Shown one piece after another: positions 53,916-61,723 of a stretch of DNA of 64,000 bases. Source of the stretch: Aquidulcibacter paucihalophilus (GTDB lineage Bacteria > Pseudomonadota > Alphaproteobacteria > Caulobacterales > Caulobacteraceae). The notes under the pieces were generated by a model. It ran no database searches, was not told where the DNA came from, and saw nothing but the letters and a program-made list of their open reading frames with translations. Position 1 is the stretch's first letter. Each line of letters opens with the position of its first letter. Position numbers and translations under genes: made by a program. Location: contig CP127384.1 in the NCBI GenBank assembly GCA_030285985.1, positions 682,001 to 746,000 of the forward strand. The letters run 5' to 3'.

Positions 53916-55192
53916 TTCATCAGCGAGGGCAGCCACAGCGAAAGCGCCGGGATGAAGGTGACCAGCATCAGCACGCCGGCGCAAGCCAGCCAGAAGGGCC
54001 AGATGGTTTTCAGGGCGCGGGTCATCGGGATTCCGGCAATGGCGCTGCCGACGAACAGGACCGAGCCCACCGGCGGCGTGATCAGGCCGATGCCGCAGTT
54101 GAGCAGCAGGATCACGCCGAACTGGACCGGATCGACGTCGAAGGCCTTGGCCACCGGCAGGAAGATCGGGGTGCAGATGATGATCAGCGGTGCCATGTCC
54201 ATGAAGGTGCCGAGGATCAGCAGGATGACGTTGATCAGCAGCAGGATCAGGATCGGATTGTCGGTCAGGGCCTGCAGAAGGGCGACCATCATGGTCGGCA
54301 CCTGCAGATAGGCCATCAGCCAGCCGAAGGCCCCGGCGCAGCCGATGATGAACAGCACCATGCCCGAGGTCCGGGCCGCGCCGAGGCAGGCAGCCTTGAA
54401 GGCGGTCCAGGTCATGTGGCGGTAGATCAGGCCGGTGACCACGGTGGCGTAGACCACGGCGATGGAGGCGCTCTCCACCGCGGTGAAGACGCCGGCCCGG
54501 ATGCCGCCGAAGATGATGCCGACCAGCAGCAGACCCGGGATCGCCGCGACCAGCCGGACAGCCACCGCGCGGAAGCCGGGGAAGGCATCGGCGGCGTAGC
54601 CACGTTTGCGGGCTACGACATAGGCGGTGACCATCAGGGTCGCGGCCAGCAGCATGGCCGGGATGATGCCGGCGGCGAACAGGTCCGAGATCGACACCCC
54701 GCCGCCGGCCGAGGCCGAGTACAGGATCATGTTGTGCGAGGGCGGCACCAGCAGGGCCACCAGGGCCGCTGAGATGGTGACGTTGACGGCGTAGTCGGCG
54801 TCATAGCCGCGCTTCTGCATCTGCGGGATCATGGTGCCGCCGATGGCCGACACGTCGGCGATGGCGCTGCCCGATACCCCGCCGAACAGGGTTGAGCCGA
54901 CGACCGTGACCTGTCCCAGACCTCCGCGCACATGGCCGACCATGGAGGAGGCCAGGGCGATCATCCGGTCGGACAGTCCGCCCTTCATCATCAGTTCGCC
55001 GGTGAAGATGAACAGGGGAATGGCCAGCAGGGCCACGGAGGTGATGTCGGACCCCATCTGCTGGAAGACCACGATGGGTGGCAGGGCCAGATAGAGGACC
55101 GTGGCCAGCGTCGCGGCCAGCAGGGAGAAGGCGACCGGCACGCCGATGGCCAGAAGGACGGCCAGAAGGCCGAAGAGGATGATGTATTCCAT
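53912..55192 (-). CDS. dctM: TRAP transporter large permease (DctM)
   Basis: 426 residues with about twelve transmembrane segments; MEYIILFGLLAVLLAIGVPVAFSLL and GGVSGSAIADVSAIG are DctM landmarks. Forms the sodium-driven channel with DctQ. ATG 55192 lies 2 bases after the dctQ stop. Upstream reading frame to 55291 overlaps dctQ and is not used. Confidence 0.94.
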   Translation of the reverse strand: MEYIILFGLLAVLLAIGVPVAFSLLAATLATVLYLALPPIVVFQQMGSDITSVALLAIPLFIFTGELMMKGGLSDRMIALASSMVGHVRGGLGQVTVVGSTLFGGVSGSAIADVSAIGGTMIPQMQKRGYDADYAVNVTISAALVALLVPPSHNMILYSASAGGGVSISDLFAAGIIPAMLLAATLMVTAYVVARKRGYAADAFPGFRAVAVRLVAAIPGLLLVGIIFGGIRAGVFTAVESASIAVVYATVVTGLIYRHMTWTAFKAACLGAARTSGMVLFIIGCAGAFGWLMAYLQVPTMMVALLQALTDNPILILLLINVILLILGTFMDMAPLIIICTPIFLPVAKAFDVDPVQFGVILLLNCGIGLITPPVGSVLFVGSAIAGIPMTRALKTIWPFWLACAGVLMLVTFIPALSLWLPSLMK

Positions 55193-55194
55193 GC

Positions 55195-55707
55195 TCAGTC
55201 CTCCGCCTTTCCGGCGGCATCGGGCGCGCGATAGTCGCCGGTGAGCAGGCGCTCGAGCGCGAACAGAAGAATCAGCGCCCCGCCGAGGCACAGGCCGGCG
55301 AATTTCAGGCCCGCGGGCAGAGGCGCGCCGGCCATGACTACGGGCCAGTCATCGATCATCAGGGTTCCGCCGAGGATCATCAGCCCGGCACCCGAGGCAG
55401 CGGCGATCAGGCGGGAGACCGACTTCATCAGCCATTGGAGCCGGCCGGGGGCGGCGTCGCGGAAGGTCTGGAAGGCGAAATGGGTCTCGCGCCGGACGGC
55501 CACGGCGGCGCCGAACATGACGGCGAAGCTCATCAGCAGCAGGGCGAGGGGTTCGGTCCAGCCGGGGCTGTCGTTCAGCACATAGCGGGCGAAGACCTGC
55601 CAGGCCTGGATCAGGGCCATGGCGACGAGAGCGAAGCCTGCGAGCCCCATGGCGAGGCTGGCGAGGCTGTCGAGCGCGCGCGCGCTTCCGCGTCGTGGTT
55701 CAGACAT
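55195..55707 (-). CDS. dctQ: TRAP transporter small permease (DctQ)
   Basis: 170 residues, four transmembrane segments, with QVFARYVLNDSPGWTEPLALLLM, the DctQ signature. GGGAGGG precedes the ATG. Partner of DctM and DctP; the substrate is probably an unsaturated or saturated uronate, judged from the operon. Confidence 0.92.
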   Translation of the reverse strand: MSEPRRGSARALDSLASLAMGLAGFALVAMALIQAWQVFARYVLNDSPGWTEPLALLLMSFAVMFGAAVAVRRETHFAFQTFRDAAPGRLQWLMKSVSRLIAAASGAGLMILGGTLMIDDWPVVMAGAPLPAGLKFAGLCLGGALILLFALERLLTGDYRAPDAAGKAED

Positions 55708-55746
55708 TCAACGCCCTCCCTGAGCGCCGTGTTTTTGCGCGGCCGT

Positions 55747-56739
55747 TCAGGCGACCGCTGCGATCCGTTCGTGGAGCGCGCGCAGGCGCGGCTCGGCGAG
55801 ATATTTGTCCAGCACCGGCCGGACGGTGGCGGCGAAGGCGGCCTTGTCGACTTCGGCCACCTGGATTCCGGCGGCGATGACGGTGGCGCGGGCCGTGGCC
55901 TCGCGCTCATCCCACAGGGCGCGCATCACCGGCACCGAGCGGCGGGCAACGTCGCGGACCAGATCCTGGTCGGCGGCGCTGAGCCGTTCGAGGCTGGCTT
56001 TCGACATCAACAGGGCGTCGGGCGAGAAGGAGTGTTCGGTCTGGCTCCAGAACCGGGCGACCTCGAACTGACGGCTGGACTGATAGCTGGGCCAGTTGTT
56101 CTCGGCCCCGTCGATCAGATGGGTCTGGAGCGACGAGAAGACCGCGCCGAAGGTCAGGGGCGTGGGGTTGGCCCCCATGGCCCGGATCGAATCGAGGAAG
56201 ATGTCCGACTGCGGAGCCCGCATCTTCAGGCCGCGCATCTGACCCGGCTCGGTGACCGGATGGCGGACATTGTAGAAGCAGCGCGGGGCGGCGTCGTAAT
56301 AGGCCAGGCCGACCAGACCCCGTCCCTCGAAGACGTTGAGCAGTTCGGTGCCGATGGCGCCGTCGACCACGGCCCGCACATGGGCGACCGAACGGTAGAC
56401 ATAGGGCAGGGCCAGAAGCCGGGTCTCGGGGAAGGCATTGTTCAGCGCCGCCACGGCGACGCGGCAGATATCGACGGCCTGGAAGCGGGTCAGGCCGATG
56501 GAGTCATCCTCATTGCCCAGCTGTCCGGCGGGGAACTGGCGTATGCCGAGGCGGCCGTCGGTGAGGCGACCCAGCTCCTCGCCCATCCATTTGACCGCGG
56601 TGACGGTCGGGTAGTCGGCGGGATGGACATCGACGGCGTTGAAGAGGGTCTGGCCGTTGGCGGCCGGGCGCGGGGCGCAGGCGGCCAGGCCGAGGCCGGA
56701 AAGACCGGCGAGACCGAGCGTGCGACGGGTCAGGCTCAT
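55747..56739 (-). CDS. dctP: TRAP transporter substrate-binding protein (DctP)
   Basis: 330 residues. N-terminal signal with twin Arg (TRRTLGLAGLSGLGLAACAP) and a possible lipobox LAAC, so it may be Tat-exported and lipid-anchored. DctP fold: LRDGRLGIRQFPAGQLG-like start, LKMRAPQSDIF, NNWPSYQSSRQFEVA and the conserved Arg that binds carboxylates. Expected ligand: oligo- or mono-galacturonate derivative. Its start overlaps the hydratase stop by 4 bases. Confidence 0.9.
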   Translation of the reverse strand: MSLTRRTLGLAGLSGLGLAACAPRPAANGQTLFNAVDVHPADYPTVTAVKWMGEELGRLTDGRLGIRQFPAGQLGNEDDSIGLTRFQAVDICRVAVAALNNAFPETRLLALPYVYRSVAHVRAVVDGAIGTELLNVFEGRGLVGLAYYDAAPRCFYNVRHPVTEPGQMRGLKMRAPQSDIFLDSIRAMGANPTPLTFGAVFSSLQTHLIDGAENNWPSYQSSRQFEVARFWSQTEHSFSPDALLMSKASLERLSAADQDLVRDVARRSVPVMRALWDEREATARATVIAAGIQVAEVDKAAFAATVRPVLDKYLAEPRLRALHERIAAVA

Positions 56740-57548
56740 GCGATGGCTCCTGTCGCCGGGACCGCCAGACAGTCGATCCGGCCGTCGGGTCCGAAATCGG
56801 CGGAGGCGGACTGGCCGGCGAGGATGTCGTGCACCCCGGTAGCGGCCCCCGTGGAGACCAGCTGGCCCGCTTCCAGCCGCCGGCCGCGCCGGTGCAGCAG
56901 GTTGAGCAGGAAGGCGAGGGAGTCGAGCGGCCCGCCCGGAATCGCCGTCGCACCGCCGCGTCCAACGACGATGTCATTGATCGCCATGGTGCAGGTCAGG
57001 CCCGGGAGACGCTCGCGCCAGGCGGCGATCTCGTCACCGAGGATCAGGCCGGCGTTGTTGCCGAAATCCGAGGCGGTGACGGCCGGGCCGTGCTCATTGA
57101 TGCCCGCGAAGGGACTGCCGGCGATCTCGACCCCGACAAACACGCGCGTCACCAGCGGGGCCACCGTATCGACGGTCCAGTCGTCACGGCCGGGCGCGGT
57201 TTCGCCCAGCTCGAGCACATATTCTGCCTCAACTGCTGCGAAGCCGCCCTCGATCACACCGAAGCGGGTCGGGGTGTGGGCAGCCGTCCAGACATTGCGC
57301 GAAAAAATGGGTCCGGCCAGCCGACCGGCACCGAACCGCACGTCATGCGGAGTGTTTATCCGGCCCAGTTTCCAGCCCGCGACGCGATCCGGCCAAGCGG
57401 AAATCGCCTCGTCCTGGATGGCGTAGGCGGCGGCGAGCGATTCGGGCTGCGGGCCCGGATATCCCTCGAGCGCACGGCCGCCGCGGCGGGCCTCTACAAA
57501 GGCGCGCGCGATCGGTGAAGTCGCTGAATTATCGTGTGCGTGGCTCAC
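56736..57548 (-). CDS. Fumarylacetoacetate hydrolase/2-keto-4-pentenoate hydratase family protein
   Basis: 270 residues from GTG 57548, which has GGGAGG five bases upstream. Motifs AYAIQDEAISAWPDRVAGWKLG, EAEYVLELGE (metal-binding acidic residues), VFVGVEIAGSPF and GGPLDSLAFLLN are those of MhpD-type 2-keto-4-pentenoate hydratases. As first gene of the uronate TRAP/kdgK operon it may act on a keto-deoxy uronate-derived acid, a role not established for the family. The frame is open back to 58931 opposite the pectate lyase gene; that part is an artefact of GC-rich antisense sequence. Confidence 0.85.
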   Translation of the reverse strand: MSHAHDNSATSPIARAFVEARRGGRALEGYPGPQPESLAAAYAIQDEAISAWPDRVAGWKLGRINTPHDVRFGAGRLAGPIFSRNVWTAAHTPTRFGVIEGGFAAVEAEYVLELGETAPGRDDWTVDTVAPLVTRVFVGVEIAGSPFAGINEHGPAVTASDFGNNAGLILGDEIAAWRERLPGLTCTMAINDIVVGRGGATAIPGGPLDSLAFLLNLLHRRGRRLEAGQLVSTGAATGVHDILAGQSASADFGPDGRIDCLAVPATGAIA

Positions 57549-57583
57549 GCAGCCTCCCTGTTGCGCCAGACATTGCGCAGGAA

Positions 57584-57597
57584 GGAAACCGGTGTCA
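57584..57597. promoter_or_regulatory. Predicted LacI-family operator, hydratase/pectate lyase intergenic
   Basis: GGAAACCGGTGTCA matches TGACACCGGTGTCA at 12 of 14 positions. It lies between the divergent hydratase (57548) and pectate lyase (57675) genes. A weaker neighbour, TGAATCCGGTGACG (10 of 14), is at 57601-57614. Confidence 0.7.
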
Positions 57598-57674
57598 ATT
57601 TGAATCCGGTGACGCCATGATCGAGTGTCCCGGGAACGTCGCGGATCACGGCGACGACGGATAGGATGGAACGC

Positions 57675-59069
57675 ATGACCCTGAACCGCCTCGTCCTCGG
57701 CCTGTTCGCCGTCGCGCTCATGGCCCTCGCGCCCCCGGCCGCCAACGCCCAGATCCTCGATTTTCTGCGCCGGGACAGCGCGCCCGGGCCGTCCGCCGCG
57801 GAAGCGTCGCTGCCGGCCTTTCCGGGGGCTCTCGGCTGGGCCGCTCAGACACCGGGCGGGCGCGGCGGACGGATCATCCGGGTCACCAATCTCGACGCGG
57901 CGGGACCGGGATCGCTGCGCGAGGCCATCGAGGCCGAAGGCCCCCGCATCGTGGTGTTTGAGGTCGGCGGGGTCATCGACCTCGGCCGCCAGACGCTGCG
58001 CCTGAGAAACCCCTTCATCACCATCGCCGGCCAGACCGCGCCCTCGCCGGGCGTCACCCTCATTCGCGGCGGCATGGACATCACCGCCCACGACGTCGTG
58101 GTCCAGCACATCCGGATCCGGCCGGGCTCGGCCGAGCAGACCTGGATGAGCGGATGGGACGAGGACGGCATCTCCACCATCGGGGCGTACAACGTCATCA
58201 TCGACCACTGCAGCCTGACCTGGGCCACCGACGAGAACCTGTCGGCGTCCGGCCCGCGCTTCACCGGCGCGACGCCCGAGGAATGGCGGCGGGGCACCAG
58301 CCACAACATCACCTTCTCGAACAATCTCAACGGCGAGAGCCTGGCCTATTCGACCCATTCCAAGGGCGAGCATTCCAAGGGGTCGCTGATCCACGACAAC
58401 GTCACCGGCCTGCTGATCGTCGGCAATCTGTACGCCCACAACTATGAGCGCAGCCCGCTGTTCAAGGGCGGGGTGCACGGGGTGATCGTCAACAACCTGA
58501 TCTACGATCCCGGTCCGCGCGCCATCCACTACAACCTTGCGCCGGAGGAGTGGGGGACCGTCCCGTTCGAGGTCGGCAAGATGACGGTGATCGGCAATGT
58601 GCTGCGCGCCGGTCCTTCGACGCCGACAGAGCATCTGGCCTTCATGATGATCGGCGGGGCCGGCGACGTGGAATACTACGGCCGGGACAATATCGCCGTC
58701 GATCAGGTCGGCGAGCCGCTGCGGATGTTCGGGCGATACACCACGAGCAACGCCCGGATCATCCAGACCCGTCGCCCGCCAGTCTGGTGGGAAGGGCTGA
58801 CTCCGATGCCCGCGGTGGAGGTTCAGCGCGCGGTGCTGTCGCAGGTTGGCGCCCGCCCTTGGGACCGTGACATGCGCGATGTGCTGCTGATCGCCGAAGT
58901 GGCCGAAGGCCGGGGCGAGATCATCGACCACGAACGCGAGGTCGGCGGCTATCCGGCCGTGGTCGAGGCGACGCGCAAACCGTTCAATCCGGACGACTGG
59001 GATCTGCGCTTCATGACGCCGCTGCGCGACGAGGTGCTGGACCGCCCGGCCACCCGGCGCGGGACGTGA
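57675..59069 (+). CDS. Secreted pectate lyase-like protein 1 (parallel beta-helix, PL1-like)
   Basis: 464 residues. Signal peptide MTLNRLVLGLFAVALMALAPPAANA, then the pectate-lyase start FPGALGWAAQTPGGRGGRIIRVTNL and GPGSLREAIEAEGPRIVVFEVGG, TIAGQTAP, IDHCSLTWATDENLS and SLIHDNVTGLL ladders of a beta-helix. It cleaves polygalacturonate by beta-elimination, giving 4,5-unsaturated ends for the downstream enzymes. It is divergent from the TRAP operon across a predicted operator. ATG 57666 is an alternative start; GGATGGA favours 57675. Confidence 0.87.
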   Translation: MTLNRLVLGLFAVALMALAPPAANAQILDFLRRDSAPGPSAAEASLPAFPGALGWAAQTPGGRGGRIIRVTNLDAAGPGSLREAIEAEGPRIVVFEVGGVIDLGRQTLRLRNPFITIAGQTAPSPGVTLIRGGMDITAHDVVVQHIRIRPGSAEQTWMSGWDEDGISTIGAYNVIIDHCSLTWATDENLSASGPRFTGATPEEWRRGTSHNITFSNNLNGESLAYSTHSKGEHSKGSLIHDNVTGLLIVGNLYAHNYERSPLFKGGVHGVIVNNLIYDPGPRAIHYNLAPEEWGTVPFEVGKMTVIGNVLRAGPSTPTEHLAFMMIGGAGDVEYYGRDNIAVDQVGEPLRMFGRYTTSNARIIQTRRPPVWWEGLTPMPAVEVQRAVLSQVGARPWDRDMRDVLLIAEVAEGRGEIIDHEREVGGYPAVVEATRKPFNPDDWDLRFMTPLRDEVLDRPATRRGT

Positions 59070-59119
59070 CCGCTGACAGGGCGCGCCGCAGGGGCTAAGG
59101 ACACCGCTCGGCCAGAGAG

Positions 59120-60172
59120 ATGCGCTCAGTGAACGAACCCCGACGGACCGGCGGCAAGCCCGCCACCATCAACGACATCGCCCGGCTGGCCGAGGTGTCG
59201 AAGAAGACCGTCTCGCGGGTCATCAACAACTCGCCCTTCGTCAAGGAAGAGACGCGCAAGCGGGTCGAGGCGGTCATCGCCGAGCACGGCTTCACGCCCG
59301 ATCCGCAGGCGCGCGGCCTGGCCTTCCGGCGGTCGTTCCTGGTCGGGATGATCTATGACAATCCCAGCCCGAACTATGTCGTCAACATGCAGCAGGGCGT
59401 GCTGGACGCGGTGCGCGGCGCGGGCCTGGAGCTGGTCGTCCACCCCTGCAACCGGGCCAACGACTCCTTCCTGACGGATGTTCGCAACTTCATCGTCCGC
59501 CAGAAGCTGTTCGGCGTGGTGATGCCGCCGTCGGTGTCCGAGGATGACCGGGTCGTGGCCATCCTCAAGGAGGCGGACTGCCCCTATGTCCGGATCGCCT
59601 CGGTCTCGCTGGACGACCCGGCCTGTATGGTCGTGACCCACGACAGCCGCGGCGCGGCCCGGGCTGCCCGGCACCTGGCCGAACTGGGACATCGGCGGAT
59701 CGCCTTCATTTCCGGGCCCGACACCTTCCGCTCATCCCACGAGCGGGGCCGGGGATTCGCCGAGGGTCTGGCCGAACACGGGCTGACCCTGGACCCCGCC
59801 TACATCCGCCGCGCGGCCTATACGTTCGAATCCGGCGTCGAGGCCGCGACGGAACTGCTGGCCCTGCCGCAGCGTCCTACCGCCATCTTCGCCGGCAACG
59901 ACGAGATGGCCATCGGGGTGATGAAGGCCGCGCGCGACGCCGGTCTCGATGTACCCCGCGACCTGTCGATCGTAGGCTTCGACGACCTTCCGATGGCCTC
60001 GCGGGTGTGGCCGAACCTGACCACCGTCCGCCTGCCGATCCGCGACATGGGCCGGATGGCCGCCGAGAAACTGACCGCCGGTCTGCGCGGTCTCGACCCG
60101 GCCACCCTGGTCCAGCCGGAAGTCGATCCGTCCCTGGTGGTCAGGGATTCCACGGCGGCACCGGGGGGGTAG
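59120..60172 (+). CDS. LacI-family transcriptional regulator of the pectin regulon
   Basis: 350 residues. N-terminal helix-turn-helix and hinge (ATINDIARLAEVSKKTVSRV), then a periplasmic-binding-like effector domain (VGMIYDNPSP, ISGPDTF, IFAGNDEMAIGVM, SIVGFDDLPMAS). It sits in the middle of the pectin genes and probably binds the palindrome TGACACCGGTGTCA found in their promoters, releasing it on binding a KDG-like effector; both points are inference. A GTG at 59129 with GAGAGA 8 bases ahead is an alternative start. No operator copy seen in front of its own gene. Confidence 0.9.
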   Translation: MRSVNEPRRTGGKPATINDIARLAEVSKKTVSRVINNSPFVKEETRKRVEAVIAEHGFTPDPQARGLAFRRSFLVGMIYDNPSPNYVVNMQQGVLDAVRGAGLELVVHPCNRANDSFLTDVRNFIVRQKLFGVVMPPSVSEDDRVVAILKEADCPYVRIASVSLDDPACMVVTHDSRGAARAARHLAELGHRRIAFISGPDTFRSSHERGRGFAEGLAEHGLTLDPAYIRRAAYTFESGVEAATELLALPQRPTAIFAGNDEMAIGVMKAARDAGLDVPRDLSIVGFDDLPMASRVWPNLTTVRLPIRDMGRMAAEKLTAGLRGLDPATLVQPEVDPSLVVRDSTAAPGG

Positions 60173-60202
60173 GGGCAGCACGCCCCGCCGTGCGGCCGGG
60201 CC

Positions 60203-60844
60203 TCAGCCGCCGACCACGTCCCGAACGTACGCCCGGATCGCTTCATCCGTGGCGTTGGCGAAGAAATAGTCCTGGAAGCGTTCGCCGGCGATGGCGGCCT
60301 TCAGCAGGTCCTGGTCCACGGTTTTCAGGACGGTCAGCATGTCATGGCAGGTGACGGCCTTGAGGTCTTTCAGGATGCCGCGGTTCTTGCGCATGATTTC
60401 GGCCCGCTCCCTCGGATAGCCGAGGCCACGCTCGCCCTCGAACAGCTTGCGATAGCAGTCCTGCAGGTTCAGCTCGGCGGCCCAGCCGAAGCCCTTGGCG
60501 TAGGGCATGGCGATGGCGTTGCCGTCGTTGATCTGGCCGAACAGGAAGGCGTCGGTCGGGTCGATGATCAGGCCGCAGGACACGCCCGGCATGGCGTTGG
60601 CGGCCAGCATGGAGCCCATGCCGGTTCCGCATCCGGTGACCACGAAATCCGCCGCGCCCGCGTTGATCAGGAGGCCGGTCAGCAGGCCGTTCATCACATA
60701 GGTCAGCGACGCCTTATCCTCGGGCGTGTACATGCCGTAGTGGAAGACCTCGTGGCCCAGCGGCCCGGCGACGGCGGTCAGGGCGGCGTGGACGATCTCG
60801 CTCTTGGCGGCCTGGCTGTTCTCGATGATGAGGGCGATTTTCAT
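60203..60844 (-). CDS. RpiB/LacA/LacB-family isomerase, probable 5-keto-4-deoxyuronate isomerase (DhuI-like)
   Basis: 213 residues, longer than ordinary RpiB (about 150). RpiB motifs: MKIALIIENSQAAK, VTGCGTGMGSMLAAN (catalytic Cys) and SCGLIIDPTDAF. It is divergent from kduD across a predicted operator. In streptococci an RpiB/LacAB-type enzyme (DhuI) isomerises 4-deoxy-5-keto-uronate in place of KduI. The absence of kduI here and the pairing with kduD point to that activity. Confidence 0.82.
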   Translation of the reverse strand: MKIALIIENSQAAKSEIVHAALTAVAGPLGHEVFHYGMYTPEDKASLTYVMNGLLTGLLINAGAADFVVTGCGTGMGSMLAANAMPGVSCGLIIDPTDAFLFGQINDGNAIAMPYAKGFGWAAELNLQDCYRKLFEGERGLGYPRERAEIMRKNRGILKDLKAVTCHDMLTVLKTVDQDLLKAAIAGERFQDYFFANATDEAIRAYVRDVVGG

Positions 60845-60903
60845 GGACGTTTCTCGAGGCTTGGGGATGAGGCGGACCGCCGTCCGTCGTTTGCATAAGC
60901 TTA

Positions 60904-60917
60904 TGACACCGGTTACC
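60904..60917. promoter_or_regulatory. Predicted LacI-family operator, rpiB-like/kduD intergenic
   Basis: TGACACCGGTTACC matches the palindrome TGACACCGGTGTCA at 11 of 14 positions. On the minus strand it falls in the 17-base spacer between TTGTGC and CATAAG, so it would block the isomerase promoter; on the plus strand it follows TTGCAT in a possible kduD promoter. Confidence 0.6.
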
Positions 60918-60964
60918 TATCCGCACAATCCGCGCCAGACCTCCACACAAACGGGCAAGCTGAA

Positions 60965-61723
60965 ATGAGCGTCTCTTTCGATCTGACGGGCAGGACGGCC
61001 ATGGTCACCGGCGCCAACACCGGCCTGGGCCAGGCCATCGCCGTGGGCCTGGCCCGGGCCGGGGCTGACATCATCGCCGTGGGCCGGTCGGTCCCGATGG
61101 AAACCGCGGCCATGGTCGCGGAGACGGGGCGGGCCCTGCACGCCATCCCCGCCGACCTCTCGTCCGTCGCCCCCCTTGCGGACGTCGTGGCCGAGGCCGT
61201 GACGGCCGTCGGGGCGATCGATATTCTGGTGAACAATGCGGGCATCATCCGCCGCAACGACAGTCTCGACTTCACCGAGGAGGACTGGGACGCGGTCATC
61301 GACACCAATCTGAAGTCCGCCTTCTTCCTCAGCCAGGCCGTGGCCCGGACCTGGGCCGGTGCGGGGCGGGGCGGCAAGATCATCAACATCTGTTCGATGC
61401 TGAGTTTCCAGGGCGGCATCCGCGTGCCGTCCTATACGGCGTCGAAGAGCGGTCTGGCCGGGCTGACCCGTCTGCTGGCCTGCGAGTGGGCGGCCAGGGG
61501 CATCAACGTCAACGCCATTGCGCCGGGCTATTTCTCGACCAACAACACCGAGGCCCTGCGCGCCGACGAGACGCGCAATCGCGACATCCTCGCGCGCATC
61601 CCGGCGGGCCGCTGGGGCGATCCTTCGGACATCAGCGGCGCGGCGGTCTTTCTGGCTTCGGACGCCGCGGCCTATGTCCACGGCACCGTCCTGGCCGTCG
61701 ACGGCGGCTGGCTGGCGCGCTGA
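60965..61723 (+). CDS. kduD: 2-dehydro-3-deoxy-D-gluconate 5-dehydrogenase (KduD), SDR
   Basis: 252 residues. TGANTGLGQAIA (cofactor), NNAGIIRR, the Ser-Tyr-Lys triad with YTASKSGLAGLT, and NAIAPGYFSTNNTEALR, all as in KduD. Reduces 2,5-diketo-3-deoxygluconate to KDG, the substrate of KdgK. It converges with the second pectate lyase gene and ends one base before that gene's stop. Confidence 0.92.
   Translation: MSVSFDLTGRTAMVTGANTGLGQAIAVGLARAGADIIAVGRSVPMETAAMVAETGRALHAIPADLSSVAPLADVVAEAVTAVGAIDILVNNAGIIRRNDSLDFTEEDWDAVIDTNLKSAFFLSQAVARTWAGAGRGGKIINICSMLSFQGGIRVPSYTASKSGLAGLTRLLACEWAARGINVNAIAPGYFSTNNTEALRADETRNRDILARIPAGRWGDPSDISGAAVFLASDAAAYVHGTVLAVDGGWLAR

Noticed and set aside
57549..58931. 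N-terminal extension of the hydratase to 731 residues
   Set aside because: The added part lies opposite pectate lyase 1, and the GTG at 57548 has a strong ribosome site immediately before the family's usual N-terminus.
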